Positions 37,867 to 46,706 of a DNA stretch of 64,000 nt are shown here, piece after piece. The notes beneath the pieces are model-generated. The model worked only from the letters and a program-made list of their open reading frames with translations. It had not been told where the DNA came from and did no database searches. Every line of letters starts with the position of its first letter. Position 1 is the stretch's first letter. The stretch is from Rhizobium sp. EC-SD404 (GTDB lineage Bacteria; Pseudomonadota; Alphaproteobacteria; Rhizobiales; Rhizobiaceae): assembly GCF_902498825.1 (NCBI RefSeq), contig NZ_LR701459.1, positions 3,664,564 to 3,728,563 on the forward strand, written 5' to 3'. The translations under genes and the position numbers were made by a program.

Positions 37867-38640
37867 ATGGCCGAAGACATGCACATTGCGGCCAAGCGGG
37901 CGCTTTCCATGCTGGATCTCACCGATCTGACGGACAACTGCACGCCGGATGCGATCGACGCGCTCTGCCGCGATGCGTTCGTCGGCGACGATCATGCCGC
38001 GGCGATCTGCATCTGGCCACGCTTCGTGGCGCAAGCGCGCGGCATTCTCGGGCCGGACAGCGCGGTGAAGATCGCGACCGTGGTGAACTTTCCCTCCGGC
38101 GACTTGGCCGTTTCGGATGTGGTCGTGGAGACCGTCGAGGCGATCGCCGACGGCGCCGACGAGATCGATCTCGTCATTCCCTATCGCGCGGTGCTTTCTG
38201 GCGACGAGACGTCGGTTTCAGCGATGGTCGAGGCGATCCGCGAAGTGTGCGCCGAACCGGTTCTCCTGAAGACAATTCTCGAAACGGGCGAGCTCGTCGA
38301 TCCGGCGCTCATTCGCCGGGCGTCGGAACTTGCGATCGAGGCGCGCGCCGACTTCATCAAGACCTCGACCGGCAAGGTGACGGTCAACGCGACGCCGGAA
38401 GCGGCCGAAATCATGGTCACCGCCATCAAGGACAGCGGCAAGGCAGTCGGTTTCAAGGCGGCGGGTGGCGTGCGCACGGTTGAGGATGCCTCGCGCTATC
38501 TCGCCCAGGCGGAAGCGATCATGGGTGAAGGCTGGCCGACACCGGACACATTCCGCTTCGGCGCATCGGGCCTTCTCGGCGACATCCGCGCCAAGCTGAC
38601 AGGCGTGGCTGCCGCAACCGGCCCGGAGGCATCCTATTGA
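37867..38640 (+). CDS. deoC: Deoxyribose-phosphate aldolase
   Basis: 257 residues from ATG 37867, 2 bp after the punA stop. Cleaves 2-deoxyribose-5-phosphate to acetaldehyde and glyceraldehyde-3-phosphate. The Schiff-base lysine is in DFIKTSTGK (about 162-170) and the second catalytic lysine in GFKAAGGVRT. Long DERA form, common in proteobacteria. A deoB mutase is not seen in the window. deoA begins within its stop codon. Confidence 0.96.
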   Translation: MAEDMHIAAKRALSMLDLTDLTDNCTPDAIDALCRDAFVGDDHAAAICIWPRFVAQARGILGPDSAVKIATVVNFPSGDLAVSDVVVETVEAIADGADEIDLVIPYRAVLSGDETSVSAMVEAIREVCAEPVLLKTILETGELVDPALIRRASELAIEARADFIKTSTGKVTVNATPEAAEIMVTAIKDSGKAVGFKAAGGVRTVEDASRYLAQAEAIMGEGWPTPDTFRFGASGLLGDIRAKLTGVAAATGPEASY

Positions 38641-39956
38641 GCCTCCTTCCGCAGGAATTCATCCGCCGCAAGCGCGACCGCCAGACGCTGGATGAAAAGG
38701 ACATCGCCGCCTTCGTTGCCGGAATCACCGACGAGACGATCACCGAGGGCCAGATTGCGGCCTTTGCCATGGCCGTCTTCTTCAACGGACTTTCGCGCGA
38801 CGAGACGGTGGCGCTGACGCTTGCGATGCGCGATTCCGGCGACGTTCTGGCCTGGCCGGACATCGACCGGCCCGTTTCCGACAAACATTCGACGGGCGGC
38901 GTCGGCGACAATGTCTCGCTGATGCTTGCGCCGATCTTAGCTGCCTGTGGCGTCGCGGTGCCGATGATTTCCGGCCGCGGGCTCGGCCACACGGGCGGCA
39001 CGCTCGACAAGATGGAATCGATCCCAGGCTATTCCGTCATTCCGGACAACGCGCTTTTCCGCCGCACGGTGGACGAGGTGGGCTGCGCCATCATCGGCCA
39101 GACAGGTCGCCTTGCACCTGCCGACAAGCGCTTCTACGGCATCCGCGACGTAACGGCGACGGTGGAATCGGTGCCGCTTATCACGGCCTCGATCCTCTCG
39201 AAGAAGCTCGCCGCGGGGCTCGGCTCGCTGGTTCTCGACGTCAAATGCGGCAACGGCGCCTTCATGGACGACCCGAAGAAGGCCGAGACGCTGGCGCGCT
39301 CGCTCGTCGATGTCGCCAATGCCGCAGGCCTTTCGACCAGCGCGCTGATCACGGCGATGGACCAGCCGCTCGCTTCGGCCGCCGGCAATGCCGTGGAAGT
39401 GCGCAACGCCGTCGATTTCCTTACCGGCGCGCACCGCGACACGCGGCTCCTCGATGTGACGCTGGCGCTTGCTTCCGAGATGCTGCTGCGCTCCGGCCAG
39501 GCCGGCTCTCACGGCGAAGCGGCGAACATCGCCCGCAAGACACTCGAAAACGGCGCGGCGACGGAAAAATTCCAGGCGATGGTGACGGCGCTCGGCGGGC
39601 CAGCTGATTTCGTCGAGTCGATGGACCGCCACCTGCCGAAGGCCGTGATCGTCCGCGATATCGCAGCTCCACAGGCAGGAACCGTGCTCGCCATCGACAC
39701 CCGCGGCGTCGGCCTTGCCGTCGTGACGCTTGGCGGCGGGCGTCGGCGCGCAGCCGACACGGTCGATCACGCGGTCGGCCTCGACCAGCTCGTCGCGCTC
39801 GGGACCGTTCTGCAGCCGGGTGATCCGATCGCCCGCGTCCATGCGCGCACCGAGAAAGAGGCCGCGGAAGCGCAAGCCGCCGTCATCGCCGCCTACACGA
39901 TCGGCGACGGCACAGCCTCGATCAACGACGCGGTGATGATGCGGATCGCCGACTGA
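38637..39956 (+). CDS. deoA: Thymidine phosphorylase
   Basis: 439 residues from TTG 38637, which overlaps the deoC stop; GGAGG lies 8 nt upstream and supports this rare start. Splits thymidine and deoxyuridine. Family signature SGRGLGHTGGTLDKMESIPGY (in part) and KHSTGGVGDN for phosphate binding, plus DVKCGNGAFM. Final gene of the plus-strand nucleoside operon that starts at 33038. Confidence 0.96.
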   Translation: MSLLPQEFIRRKRDRQTLDEKDIAAFVAGITDETITEGQIAAFAMAVFFNGLSRDETVALTLAMRDSGDVLAWPDIDRPVSDKHSTGGVGDNVSLMLAPILAACGVAVPMISGRGLGHTGGTLDKMESIPGYSVIPDNALFRRTVDEVGCAIIGQTGRLAPADKRFYGIRDVTATVESVPLITASILSKKLAAGLGSLVLDVKCGNGAFMDDPKKAETLARSLVDVANAAGLSTSALITAMDQPLASAAGNAVEVRNAVDFLTGAHRDTRLLDVTLALASEMLLRSGQAGSHGEAANIARKTLENGAATEKFQAMVTALGGPADFVESMDRHLPKAVIVRDIAAPQAGTVLAIDTRGVGLAVVTLGGGRRRAADTVDHAVGLDQLVALGTVLQPGDPIARVHARTEKEAAEAQAAVIAAYTIGDGTASINDAVMMRIAD

Positions 39957-39976
39957 ACGGCGCTTCGTCGTCTGAA

Positions 39977-40546
39977 CTAATTGACCAGCAGGATCTCGCC
40001 ATTGGCGACCTGGAAGCTCTTCAGCTTGTTCAGAAAGCTCATGCCGATCAGGTTGATGGAGATGTTCTGGTCCTGAAGGACGAAGGCTTCCACGTCTTCG
40101 ACGCGCAGCGAGCCGACCTGGACGTGGTCCAGCAGGACCTTTGCCGCCTTGGTCTCGCCATTGGCCGTCTGGACGCCGTAGACGAAGTCCGCCGGCGAAA
40201 GCTGAACGCCGAGTCGGCGCGCCGTGGACTGGTTGACCGCGACATAGGTCGCTCCGGTATCGATCAAGCCTTCGAGTGGCGTTCCGTTGACGCGAAAATC
40301 ACCGACGAAATGGCCGCTGGCATCGGCGCTCAGGCGGATGCTGCGGCCTGCGGCGTAGCTTGCCTGATAGGTGGGCTGGGCGGCGGAGGCAGTGACACTG
40401 TCCTGTACCCGCGCGAGATCGCCGACGGCAAGCTGGGCTTCGGCGGACTGGCGATCGGCCAGCCGATCCTGAAACTGTGACGCATAGTGCGGAATGGCGG
40501 CCACGACGCTTGCGCCGACGACTGTCCAGACGACCAGTTTGAGCAT
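39977..40546 (-). CDS. Retropepsin-like clan AA aspartic protease, membrane-anchored
   Basis: 189 residues from ATG 40546, with AAGGGG 8 nt upstream. An N-terminal hydrophobic anchor (about 3-20) is followed by a linker and a single retropepsin-like domain with GLIDTGATYVAVNQSTARRLGV; DTGA is the catalytic motif, so the enzyme would work as a homodimer. Matches the TIGR02281 family of proteobacterial periplasmic or membrane aspartyl proteases. Substrate unknown. It sits tail to tail with deoA. Confidence 0.85.
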   Translation of the reverse strand: MLKLVVWTVVGASVVAAIPHYASQFQDRLADRQSAEAQLAVGDLARVQDSVTASAAQPTYQASYAAGRSIRLSADASGHFVGDFRVNGTPLEGLIDTGATYVAVNQSTARRLGVQLSPADFVYGVQTANGETKAAKVLLDHVQVGSLRVEDVEAFVLQDQNISINLIGMSFLNKLKSFQVANGEILLVN

Positions 40547-40678
40547 GGTTCCCGCCCCTTCAATTGAAGGCGCCAGCACACCATGGCATCGCTAAGAAGG
40601 CCCTAACGCGGCGACATCCGCCGCCGCCCGCCTGTGATCGGAGTCAACGGAGCGTAAAGCGAGCTTGCAGGATTGGCG

Positions 40679-41308
40679 CTATTTCGTGCCGTACATGCGG
40701 TCACCGGCATCGCCGAGGCCGGGGACGATGTAGCCTTTTTCGTTGAGATGGCTGTCGACGGAGGCGGTGTAGATCGGCACGTCGGGATGGGCTTCCTGGA
40801 AGTTCCTGATGCCTTCCGGGGCGGCAAGCAGGCAGAGGAAGCGGATGTTGCGCGCGCCGCGCTCCTTCAGCTTGTCGATGGAGGCAATGGAGGAATTGCC
40901 GGTCGCGAGCATCGGATCGACGACGATGACGAGGCGGTTGACGACGTCTTCCGGCGCCTTGAAGTAATATTCGATCGCTTCCAGCGTCTCGTGGTCGCGG
41001 TAGACGCCGATATGAGCGACACGGGCCGAGGGCACGAGATCGAGCATGCCTTCGAGCAGGCCGTTGCCAGCGCGCAGAATGGAGGCGAAGACGAGCTTCT
41101 TGCCCTCGAGTTTCGGCGCCTGGATTTCCATCAGCGGCGTCTCGATCGTCTCCATGGTGAGTTCGAGATCGCGCGTCACCTCGTAGCAGAGCAGCGTCGA
41201 GATCTCGCGCAGCAGCCGGCGGAAGCTTGCCGTCGACGTGTCCTTGGAGCGCATGATCGTCAGTTTGTGCTGCACCAGCGGGTGATCGATGATGGTGACG
41301 CCGTCCAT
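40679..41308 (-). CDS. upp: Uracil phosphoribosyltransferase
   Basis: 209 residues. Makes UMP from uracil and PRPP. PRPP loop [15 protein letters not shown] (about 130-144) and the C-terminal uracil site [14 protein letters not shown]. Standard length. It complements the nucleoside block by rescuing uracil released from uridine and deoxyuridine, although it is encoded on the opposite strand. Confidence 0.97.
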   Translation of the reverse strand: MDGVTIIDHPLVQHKLTIMRSKDTSTASFRRLLREISTLLCYEVTRDLELTMETIETPLMEIQAPKLEGKKLVFASILRAGNGLLEGMLDLVPSARVAHIGVYRDHETLEAIEYYFKAPEDVVNRLVIVVDPMLATGNSSIASIDKLKERGARNIRFLCLLAAPEGIRNFQEAHPDVPIYTASVDSHLNEKGYIVPGLGDAGDRMYGTK

Positions 41309-41363
41309 GGCTATGGCCCTTCCTTCGTGCGCGCTCGTCTGGCTGCTTTAAGACACAGAAAGG

Positions 41364-41388
41364 CGGCCGGCGACAAGGGCGCCGGCCG
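41364..41388 (-). terminator. Hairpin between alcohol dehydrogenase and upp
   Basis: A 9-bp perfect stem, CGGCCGGCG (41364-41372) with CGCCGGCCG (41380-41388), 7-nt loop. It lies right after the alcohol dehydrogenase stop. The T-run on the minus strand is weak (CCTTTCT), so termination would be moderate. Confidence 0.5.
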
Positions 41389-41394
41389 TTTCGC

Positions 41395-42552
41395 TCACAG
41401 CCTGCCGTCGACGGCGCGGTCGAAGATCGAAAGCGCGCGCTCGCGCGTCAGCTCGATCGGGTTGCCGCCAGCGGTCGGATCGACGATCGCCATGTCGGCG
41501 ATCTGGTCGCGCTTGTCAGTGCCAACCTTGAAGTCGCCGAGCGTGTGCGGCACGTCGAGCGTCTTGCGCAGCTTGAGAACGGCATCGAGGAAGGCATCGA
41601 AGGAGGCTTCCATGCCGAGGAAGGCGGACAGCCTGGCGATCTTCGTTTCGATCGCTTCGCGGTTCTCGACCAGCACGTAAGGCATGAAGACGGCGTTGGT
41701 CATGCCGTGATGGGTGTCGTAGAGCGCGCCGACGGGATGGGACAGCGCATGGATGCCGCCGAGGCTCTTTTGGAACGCAGTGGCGCCCATGGCGGCCGCG
41801 CTCATCAGATGACCGCGCGCCTCAATGTCGTTCGGGTCGGCGGCGACCTTCTCGAGATTTTCGAAGACGAGGCGCATGCCTTCGACCGCGATGCCCTCGG
41901 CCATCGGGTGGTAACCGGGTGCGCAATAGGCTTCGAGGCAGTGGGCGAGCGCGTCTAAGCCGGTGCCGATGGTGATGAAGCGGGGCATGCCGACGGTGAG
42001 TTCGGGATCGCAGATAACGATCTTCGGCATCATCAGCGGGTGGAAGATCACCTTCTTGGTGTGGGTCGTCTCATCGGTGATGACGCCGGCGCGGCCGACC
42101 TCGGAGCCGGTGCCGGCGGTGGTCGGCACGGCGATGATCGGCAGGATGCCGGCAGGATCGGCGCGGGTCCACCAGTCGCCGACGTCCTCGAAATCCCACA
42201 TAGGACGGGTCTGGCCGGCCATGAAGGCGATGACCTTGGCCGCATCGAGGCCCGAGCCGCCGCCAAACGCGATGACGCCGTCATGGCCGCCGTCGCGCAG
42301 CACCTTGATGCCGGCTTCGACATTGGCGGCAATCGGGTTCGGCTTCACGTCGGAAAAGAGCGCGCATGGGATGCCCGCATCTTCCAGGATCTTCAGCGTC
42401 GATTGCGTGACGGGCAGATTGGCAAGGCCCGCATCGGTGACGAGCAAGGGCTTAAAAATGCCGCTCGCCTTCAGCGCGTCGGGCAACTCGGCGATGCGGC
42501 CGGCGCCGAAGCGGACGGCGGTCGGGTAGTTCCAGTTGGCTTTGACAGTCAT
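41395..42552 (-). CDS. Iron-containing alcohol dehydrogenase (group III)
   Basis: 385 residues. NAD site GGGSGLDAAKVIAF (about 97-110). Metal ligands Asp and three His are present in GTGLDALAHCLEAY, GGIHALSHPVGALYDTHHGMTNAVFMP and the nearby segments. It oxidises a primary alcohol or amino alcohol. Last gene of the minus-strand catabolic run; the aldehyde dehydrogenase gene lies 9 bp upstream, so the alcohol-to-acid route is encoded as a pair. Confidence 0.93.
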   Translation of the reverse strand: MTVKANWNYPTAVRFGAGRIAELPDALKASGIFKPLLVTDAGLANLPVTQSTLKILEDAGIPCALFSDVKPNPIAANVEAGIKVLRDGGHDGVIAFGGGSGLDAAKVIAFMAGQTRPMWDFEDVGDWWTRADPAGILPIIAVPTTAGTGSEVGRAGVITDETTHTKKVIFHPLMMPKIVICDPELTVGMPRFITIGTGLDALAHCLEAYCAPGYHPMAEGIAVEGMRLVFENLEKVAADPNDIEARGHLMSAAAMGATAFQKSLGGIHALSHPVGALYDTHHGMTNAVFMPYVLVENREAIETKIARLSAFLGMEASFDAFLDAVLKLRKTLDVPHTLGDFKVGTDKRDQIADMAIVDPTAGGNPIELTRERALSIFDRAVDGRL

Positions 42553-42561
42553 GTCTTGAAC

Positions 42562-43944
42562 TCAAATCTTCTTGAGATGGAAGGATTTCGGTTGGGTCAG
42601 CATCTGGTAGCCGACCTCCGACAGCGCGCCGCCCTTGCCGGTGTCCTTGACGCCCGTCCAGACGAGGCTCGGATCGAGATAGTCGCAGCGATTGGCGAAA
42701 ACGGTGCCCGTCTCCACGCGCGCACCGAGCCTTGCGGCAGCATCGAGATCGCGGGTCCAGATGGAGGCGGTAAGACCGTAGGGGCTGTCGTTCATCAGCG
42801 TGATCGCCTCCTCGTCGTCGGCGACCTGCATGATGCCGATGACCGGGCCGAAGCTCTCCTCGCGCATCACCGCCATCTGGTGATCGACGTTGGAGAGGAC
42901 CTGCGGGGCGAGATAGGGCGAGCCTTCGCGATCGCGCTCGTCGTGGGTATCGAGATGCGTGACCGCGCCCTTGCGGATCGCTTCGGCCGTCTGCGCGCGC
43001 ACGTGATCGGCGAACGAACCACGCGCCATGGGGCCGACGACGGTGTCGGCATCGAAGGGATTGCCGAGCTTCCAGCCCTTGGCGCTTGCGACGAACCGCT
43101 CCAGAAACTCCGGATAGAGCGCGCGATCGACATAGATGCGCTCGATGCCGCAGCAGCTCTGGCCGGAATTGAAGAAAGCGCCGTCGACGAGATTGTCGAC
43201 CGTTTGGTCGAGATCGGCATCGGCGCGGACGAAGGCGGGATCCTTGCCGCCGAGCTCAAGGCCGAGCGTGGCGAAGGTGCCGGCCGCGGCCCGCTCGATC
43301 GCGCGGCCGCCTTCGACGGAGCCGGTGAAGACGATGTGGTCGATGCGGCCCGAGCCGATAAGATGCTCGGTGTCGCGGTGGCTGAGAACGAGGTTCTGGA
43401 AGAGCCCCTTCGGCAGGCCGGCGCGGTCGGCGGCAAGCTGGAAGCGCTCGCCGACAAGCAGCGTCTGGCTCGCATGTTTCAGAATGACGGCGTTGCCGGC
43501 CATCAGCGCCGGGACGATGGAGTTGACGGCGGTGAGGTATGGGTAATTCCACGGCGCGATGACCAGCACGGTGCCGACGGGTTCGCGCGCGATATGGCGG
43601 ATGAAGCCGGGCTTCTCCGGCAATTCGATCGGCGACAGCGCCTTCTCGGCGATGGCGATCATGTGGCGGGCACGTTCTTCGACGCCGCCCTTCTCGCCGC
43701 CATAGCGCACCGGCCGGCCCATCTGCCAAGCGAGTTCCGGCACGATCTCCTCGTTCATGGCGATGAGTGCGTCGGCAAAGTGGGTCATGATCTTGGCGCG
43801 TTCGCCGAGTGTCGTCTCGCGCCAGGCGAGGCGGGCGGTCTTGGCGGCTTCGACGGCGCGCTCGATCTCGGCCTGCTCGGCATAGGGCCGCTCGGCGTAG
43901 ACGGAGCCATCCACGGGTGAAATGAGCTTGACCAGTTCGGTCAT
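42562..43944 (-). CDS. NAD(P)-dependent aldehyde dehydrogenase
   Basis: 460 residues. The catalytic cysteine pair is in NSGQSCCGIERIYVD (Cys264/265) and the general base Glu in LGLELGGKDPAFV; the cofactor segment includes APWNYPYLT. It would turn the aldehyde from the neighbouring alcohol dehydrogenase into an acid, comparable to PuuC in putrescine breakdown. Separated from the glutamine synthetase-like gene by about 107 bp. Confidence 0.93.
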   Translation of the reverse strand: MTELVKLISPVDGSVYAERPYAEQAEIERAVEAAKTARLAWRETTLGERAKIMTHFADALIAMNEEIVPELAWQMGRPVRYGGEKGGVEERARHMIAIAEKALSPIELPEKPGFIRHIAREPVGTVLVIAPWNYPYLTAVNSIVPALMAGNAVILKHASQTLLVGERFQLAADRAGLPKGLFQNLVLSHRDTEHLIGSGRIDHIVFTGSVEGGRAIERAAAGTFATLGLELGGKDPAFVRADADLDQTVDNLVDGAFFNSGQSCCGIERIYVDRALYPEFLERFVASAKGWKLGNPFDADTVVGPMARGSFADHVRAQTAEAIRKGAVTHLDTHDERDREGSPYLAPQVLSNVDHQMAVMREESFGPVIGIMQVADDEEAITLMNDSPYGLTASIWTRDLDAAARLGARVETGTVFANRCDYLDPSLVWTGVKDTGKGGALSEVGYQMLTQPKSFHLKKI

Positions 43945-44051
43945 GGGACTTCTTCCTTGTCAGCAGGCAGCGCGGCCCGCGCCGCGCAAAAGAGTGCCGA
44001 TTGCCTTATTCCGATGTTGGGTGCGCTCCAAGGGGTGGCGCGCAACAGTTT

Positions 44052-45413
44052 TCAACACCGCTCGAAACCGCGCTTGATTTCCCAATCGGTCACCCGTCGG
44101 TCGTATTCGAGCTGCTCCCAGTCGGCGGTGTGGGCGTAGTGCGCGATGACCTGTTCGCCGAGCGCGCCTTTCAGCATCGAGGATCCGCGAAACGCGGAGA
44201 TCGCGGCGCGCAGCGTCTTCGGGATTTGCGGGAGCTTTTCGCCGCTATAGGCGTCGCCGGTATAGGGCGGATCGAGCTCAAGTTCGTCCTCGATGCCCTT
44301 GAGGCCGGCGGCGATCATGCCCGCATAGGCGAGATAGGGGTTCAGGTCGGCGCCGCCGATGCGGCATTCGATGCGCACGCCCTTTGTGTTCTCGCCGCAA
44401 AGCCTAAAGCCCGCCGTGCGGTTGTCGCCGCTCCAGATCGCCTTGGTCGGCGCGAACGTGCCGGCCTGGAAGCGCTTGTAGGAATTCACATAGGGCGCAA
44501 GAAGCACGGTGATGTCGGCAGCGTATTTGAGCAGGCCCGCCACATAGTGCTTCATCAGCTTCGACATACCGAGCTTGTCGTTTTCATCGACGAAGGCGTT
44601 CTTGCCGTCCTTGGCGAGCGACATGTGGACGTGGCTCGACGAACCGGCGAGCCCGTAATCCCACTTGGCCATGAAGGTGACGGCCTTGCCCTGGGCATAG
44701 GCGATTTCCTTGATGGCGTTCTTCATCACCACGTGACGGTCGGCCATGGTCAGCGCGTCGGCGTAGCGGACGTTGATCTCTTCCTGGCCCGGGCCCCACT
44801 CGCCCTTGGAGTTCTCGATCGGAATGCCCGACGCCTGCAGCTTGCGGCGGATCTCGCGCATCACCGGCTCTTCCTTGGTGGTCTGGAAGATGTGGTAATC
44901 CTCGATGTAGTAGCCGGCCGTCTTGAGGCCGCGGAAGCCCTTCTCGTGGATCGTGCGGTAGTCCTCGTCGAAGAGGTAGAATTCGAGCTCTGATGCGAAA
45001 TTCGCCGTGAGGCCCAGCGCATCGAGCCGCTCGAGCTGCTTCTTGAGAATCGCGCGCGGCGAATGCGGCACGGGGTCGTGATGGTGGTGATCGACCAGAT
45101 CGCAAAGAACGATCGCGGTGCCTTCCAGCCAGTGCGCCTTCATCAGCGTCGAGAGATCCGGCTTCATGACGAAATCGCCGTAGCCGCGCTGCCAGTTGGC
45201 GACATCGTAGCCCGGCACCGGCTCCATATCGATGTCATTGGCGAGCAGGTAGTCACATCCATGGGTCTCGTCGAGCGCGCCCTCGACGAAGAATTCCGCC
45301 TGGAAGCGCTTGCCGATCAGGCGGCCCTGCATGTCGGGGAAACAGACGAGCACGGTGTCGATGTCGCCCGACTTGATGTCGGCCTTCAGCGTTTTGAGAT
45401 CATAGGCGGCCAT
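44052..45413 (-). CDS. Glutamine synthetase-family gamma-glutamyl-amine ligase (PuuA-like)
   Basis: 453 residues from ATG 45413, with GGGAG 7 nt upstream. Glutamine synthetase fold: LVCFPDMQGRLIGKR near the N terminus, EWGPGQEEINVRYADAL, GSSSHVHMSL, WSGDNRTAGFR and RIGGADLNPYLAYA. It lacks the adenylylation-loop look of GlnA and is in the GS type I-like PuuA/GlnT group that joins glutamate to amines. With an alcohol and an aldehyde dehydrogenase downstream, the likely substrate is an amine or amino alcohol; this is inference. Confidence 0.88.
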   Translation of the reverse strand: MAAYDLKTLKADIKSGDIDTVLVCFPDMQGRLIGKRFQAEFFVEGALDETHGCDYLLANDIDMEPVPGYDVANWQRGYGDFVMKPDLSTLMKAHWLEGTAIVLCDLVDHHHHDPVPHSPRAILKKQLERLDALGLTANFASELEFYLFDEDYRTIHEKGFRGLKTAGYYIEDYHIFQTTKEEPVMREIRRKLQASGIPIENSKGEWGPGQEEINVRYADALTMADRHVVMKNAIKEIAYAQGKAVTFMAKWDYGLAGSSSHVHMSLAKDGKNAFVDENDKLGMSKLMKHYVAGLLKYAADITVLLAPYVNSYKRFQAGTFAPTKAIWSGDNRTAGFRLCGENTKGVRIECRIGGADLNPYLAYAGMIAAGLKGIEDELELDPPYTGDAYSGEKLPQIPKTLRAAISAFRGSSMLKGALGEQVIAHYAHTADWEQLEYDRRVTDWEIKRGFERC

Positions 45414-45513
45414 CGGCACTCTCCCTCAAGCGTTTCCGGTTGGTCTTTTTGATTTGAGAACCCGGCCGCCTCGAATGAAGCGGCCGGGTCGATGCGTGGT
45501 GAGCGGTCGTCGA

Positions 45514-46581
45514 TCAGGTATAGCGGTACGGTGCGCCGGCGTTGCGCATCGTGTCCGCGTATTTCTTGAGGATCTCGACGACGCGGGCGCTGCGGTCGCT
45601 TTCCTGCGCGACCTCGTCCCAGAAGGCGAGCGCCTCGTCTTCGACGCGCTTCCAGTCGGCTTCCGGAATGGTCGTGAGTTCCAGCTTGCCGCCGGTCGTG
45701 CGGTAATGGGCCTCGCCCCACCAGTACCAATGCTGGCGGTAATAGTGGGAGCTGTCCATCGCCATGTTGAAGAGCGTTTTCAGATGCTCGGGCAGCTCGT
45801 TCCAGCGATCGGTGTTGGCGAAGAAAGAACCGGCCCAGGCGCCGTTGATGTTGTTGGTCAGGTAGTACTGGGTCACATCGGCCCAGCCGACCGTGTAGGC
45901 TTCGGTCGCGCCGCACCAGGCGACGCCGTCGATCTCGCCGGTCTGGATCGCGACTTCGATGTCTTCCCAGGGCAGCGTGACCGGCACGACGCCGAAGCGG
46001 GTGAGGAAGCGGCCGCCCGTCGGGAAGGTGAAGACGCGCAGGCCGTTCAGATCGTCGACGCTGCGGATCGGCTTTGTGGTGACGAAGTTGCAGGGGTCCC
46101 AGGCGCCGGCAGACAACCAGGTGACGCCCTCGACCTCGCCATAGGCCTCTTCCCAGATTTCCTTCAGGCCGTACCAGTTCCACAGCACCGGCACGTCGAG
46201 ACCGTAGCGGGACGCGAACGGGAAATAGGCGCCAAAGACCGAGACGTCGACGGGCGATGCCATGGAGTCATCGTCCGACTGGCAAGCGTCGATCGTGCCC
46301 TGCTGAACCGCGCGGAAGAGTTCACCCTGCGGTACGAGCTGGTCGGCGGTGAACAGTTCGATGACCATTTCGCCGTTGGCGGCGGTGTTGAACGCGTCGA
46401 TGGCCGGCTTCACCACATGTTCGGCAAGCGCCGGGCCGGCATAGGTTTGCAGGCGCCAGCGGATCGGGCTCTGCGCCCTCACGTAAGGCGCGGCGAGCGT
46501 GGACGCCGAAACGCCACCGGCTGTCACGAGACCGGTCCGCTTGATGAATTGTCGCTTGGTGAACTTCGTATTGTCACTCAT
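45514..46581 (-). CDS. TRAP transporter substrate-binding protein (DctP family)
   Basis: 355 residues with an N-terminal Tat-like signal: KRQFIKRTG followed by hydrophobic LVTAGGVSAST and an APYVRAQ cleavage region. DctP fold with the ligand region QTGEIDGVAWCGATEAYTVGW and a Trp-rich C-terminal half. Exported to the periplasm, where it would deliver a small acid or zwitterion to the DctQM permease encoded just upstream in the operon. Ligand cannot be read. About 100 bp separate it from the ligase gene. Confidence 0.9.
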   Translation of the reverse strand: MSDNTKFTKRQFIKRTGLVTAGGVSASTLAAPYVRAQSPIRWRLQTYAGPALAEHVVKPAIDAFNTAANGEMVIELFTADQLVPQGELFRAVQQGTIDACQSDDDSMASPVDVSVFGAYFPFASRYGLDVPVLWNWYGLKEIWEEAYGEVEGVTWLSAGAWDPCNFVTTKPIRSVDDLNGLRVFTFPTGGRFLTRFGVVPVTLPWEDIEVAIQTGEIDGVAWCGATEAYTVGWADVTQYYLTNNINGAWAGSFFANTDRWNELPEHLKTLFNMAMDSSHYYRQHWYWWGEAHYRTTGGKLELTTIPEADWKRVEDEALAFWDEVAQESDRSARVVEILKKYADTMRNAGAPYRYT

Positions 46582-46706
46582 GTCGATTTTCCCTCTTTCG
46601 GTTTTTGATCCTTCGGCCGCCCGTTCTTCGGGCAGTCCGTTGCCGCATCTCGTTTCCTTGCCTCGTCGGTGTCAGCGTTCCTTTCCGTTGTTGGCCGATC
46701 TCCCCG

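Noticed and set aside
42040..43920. 626-codon plus-strand frame opposite the dehydrogenases
   Set aside because: Shadow of two well-identified genes on the minus strand.
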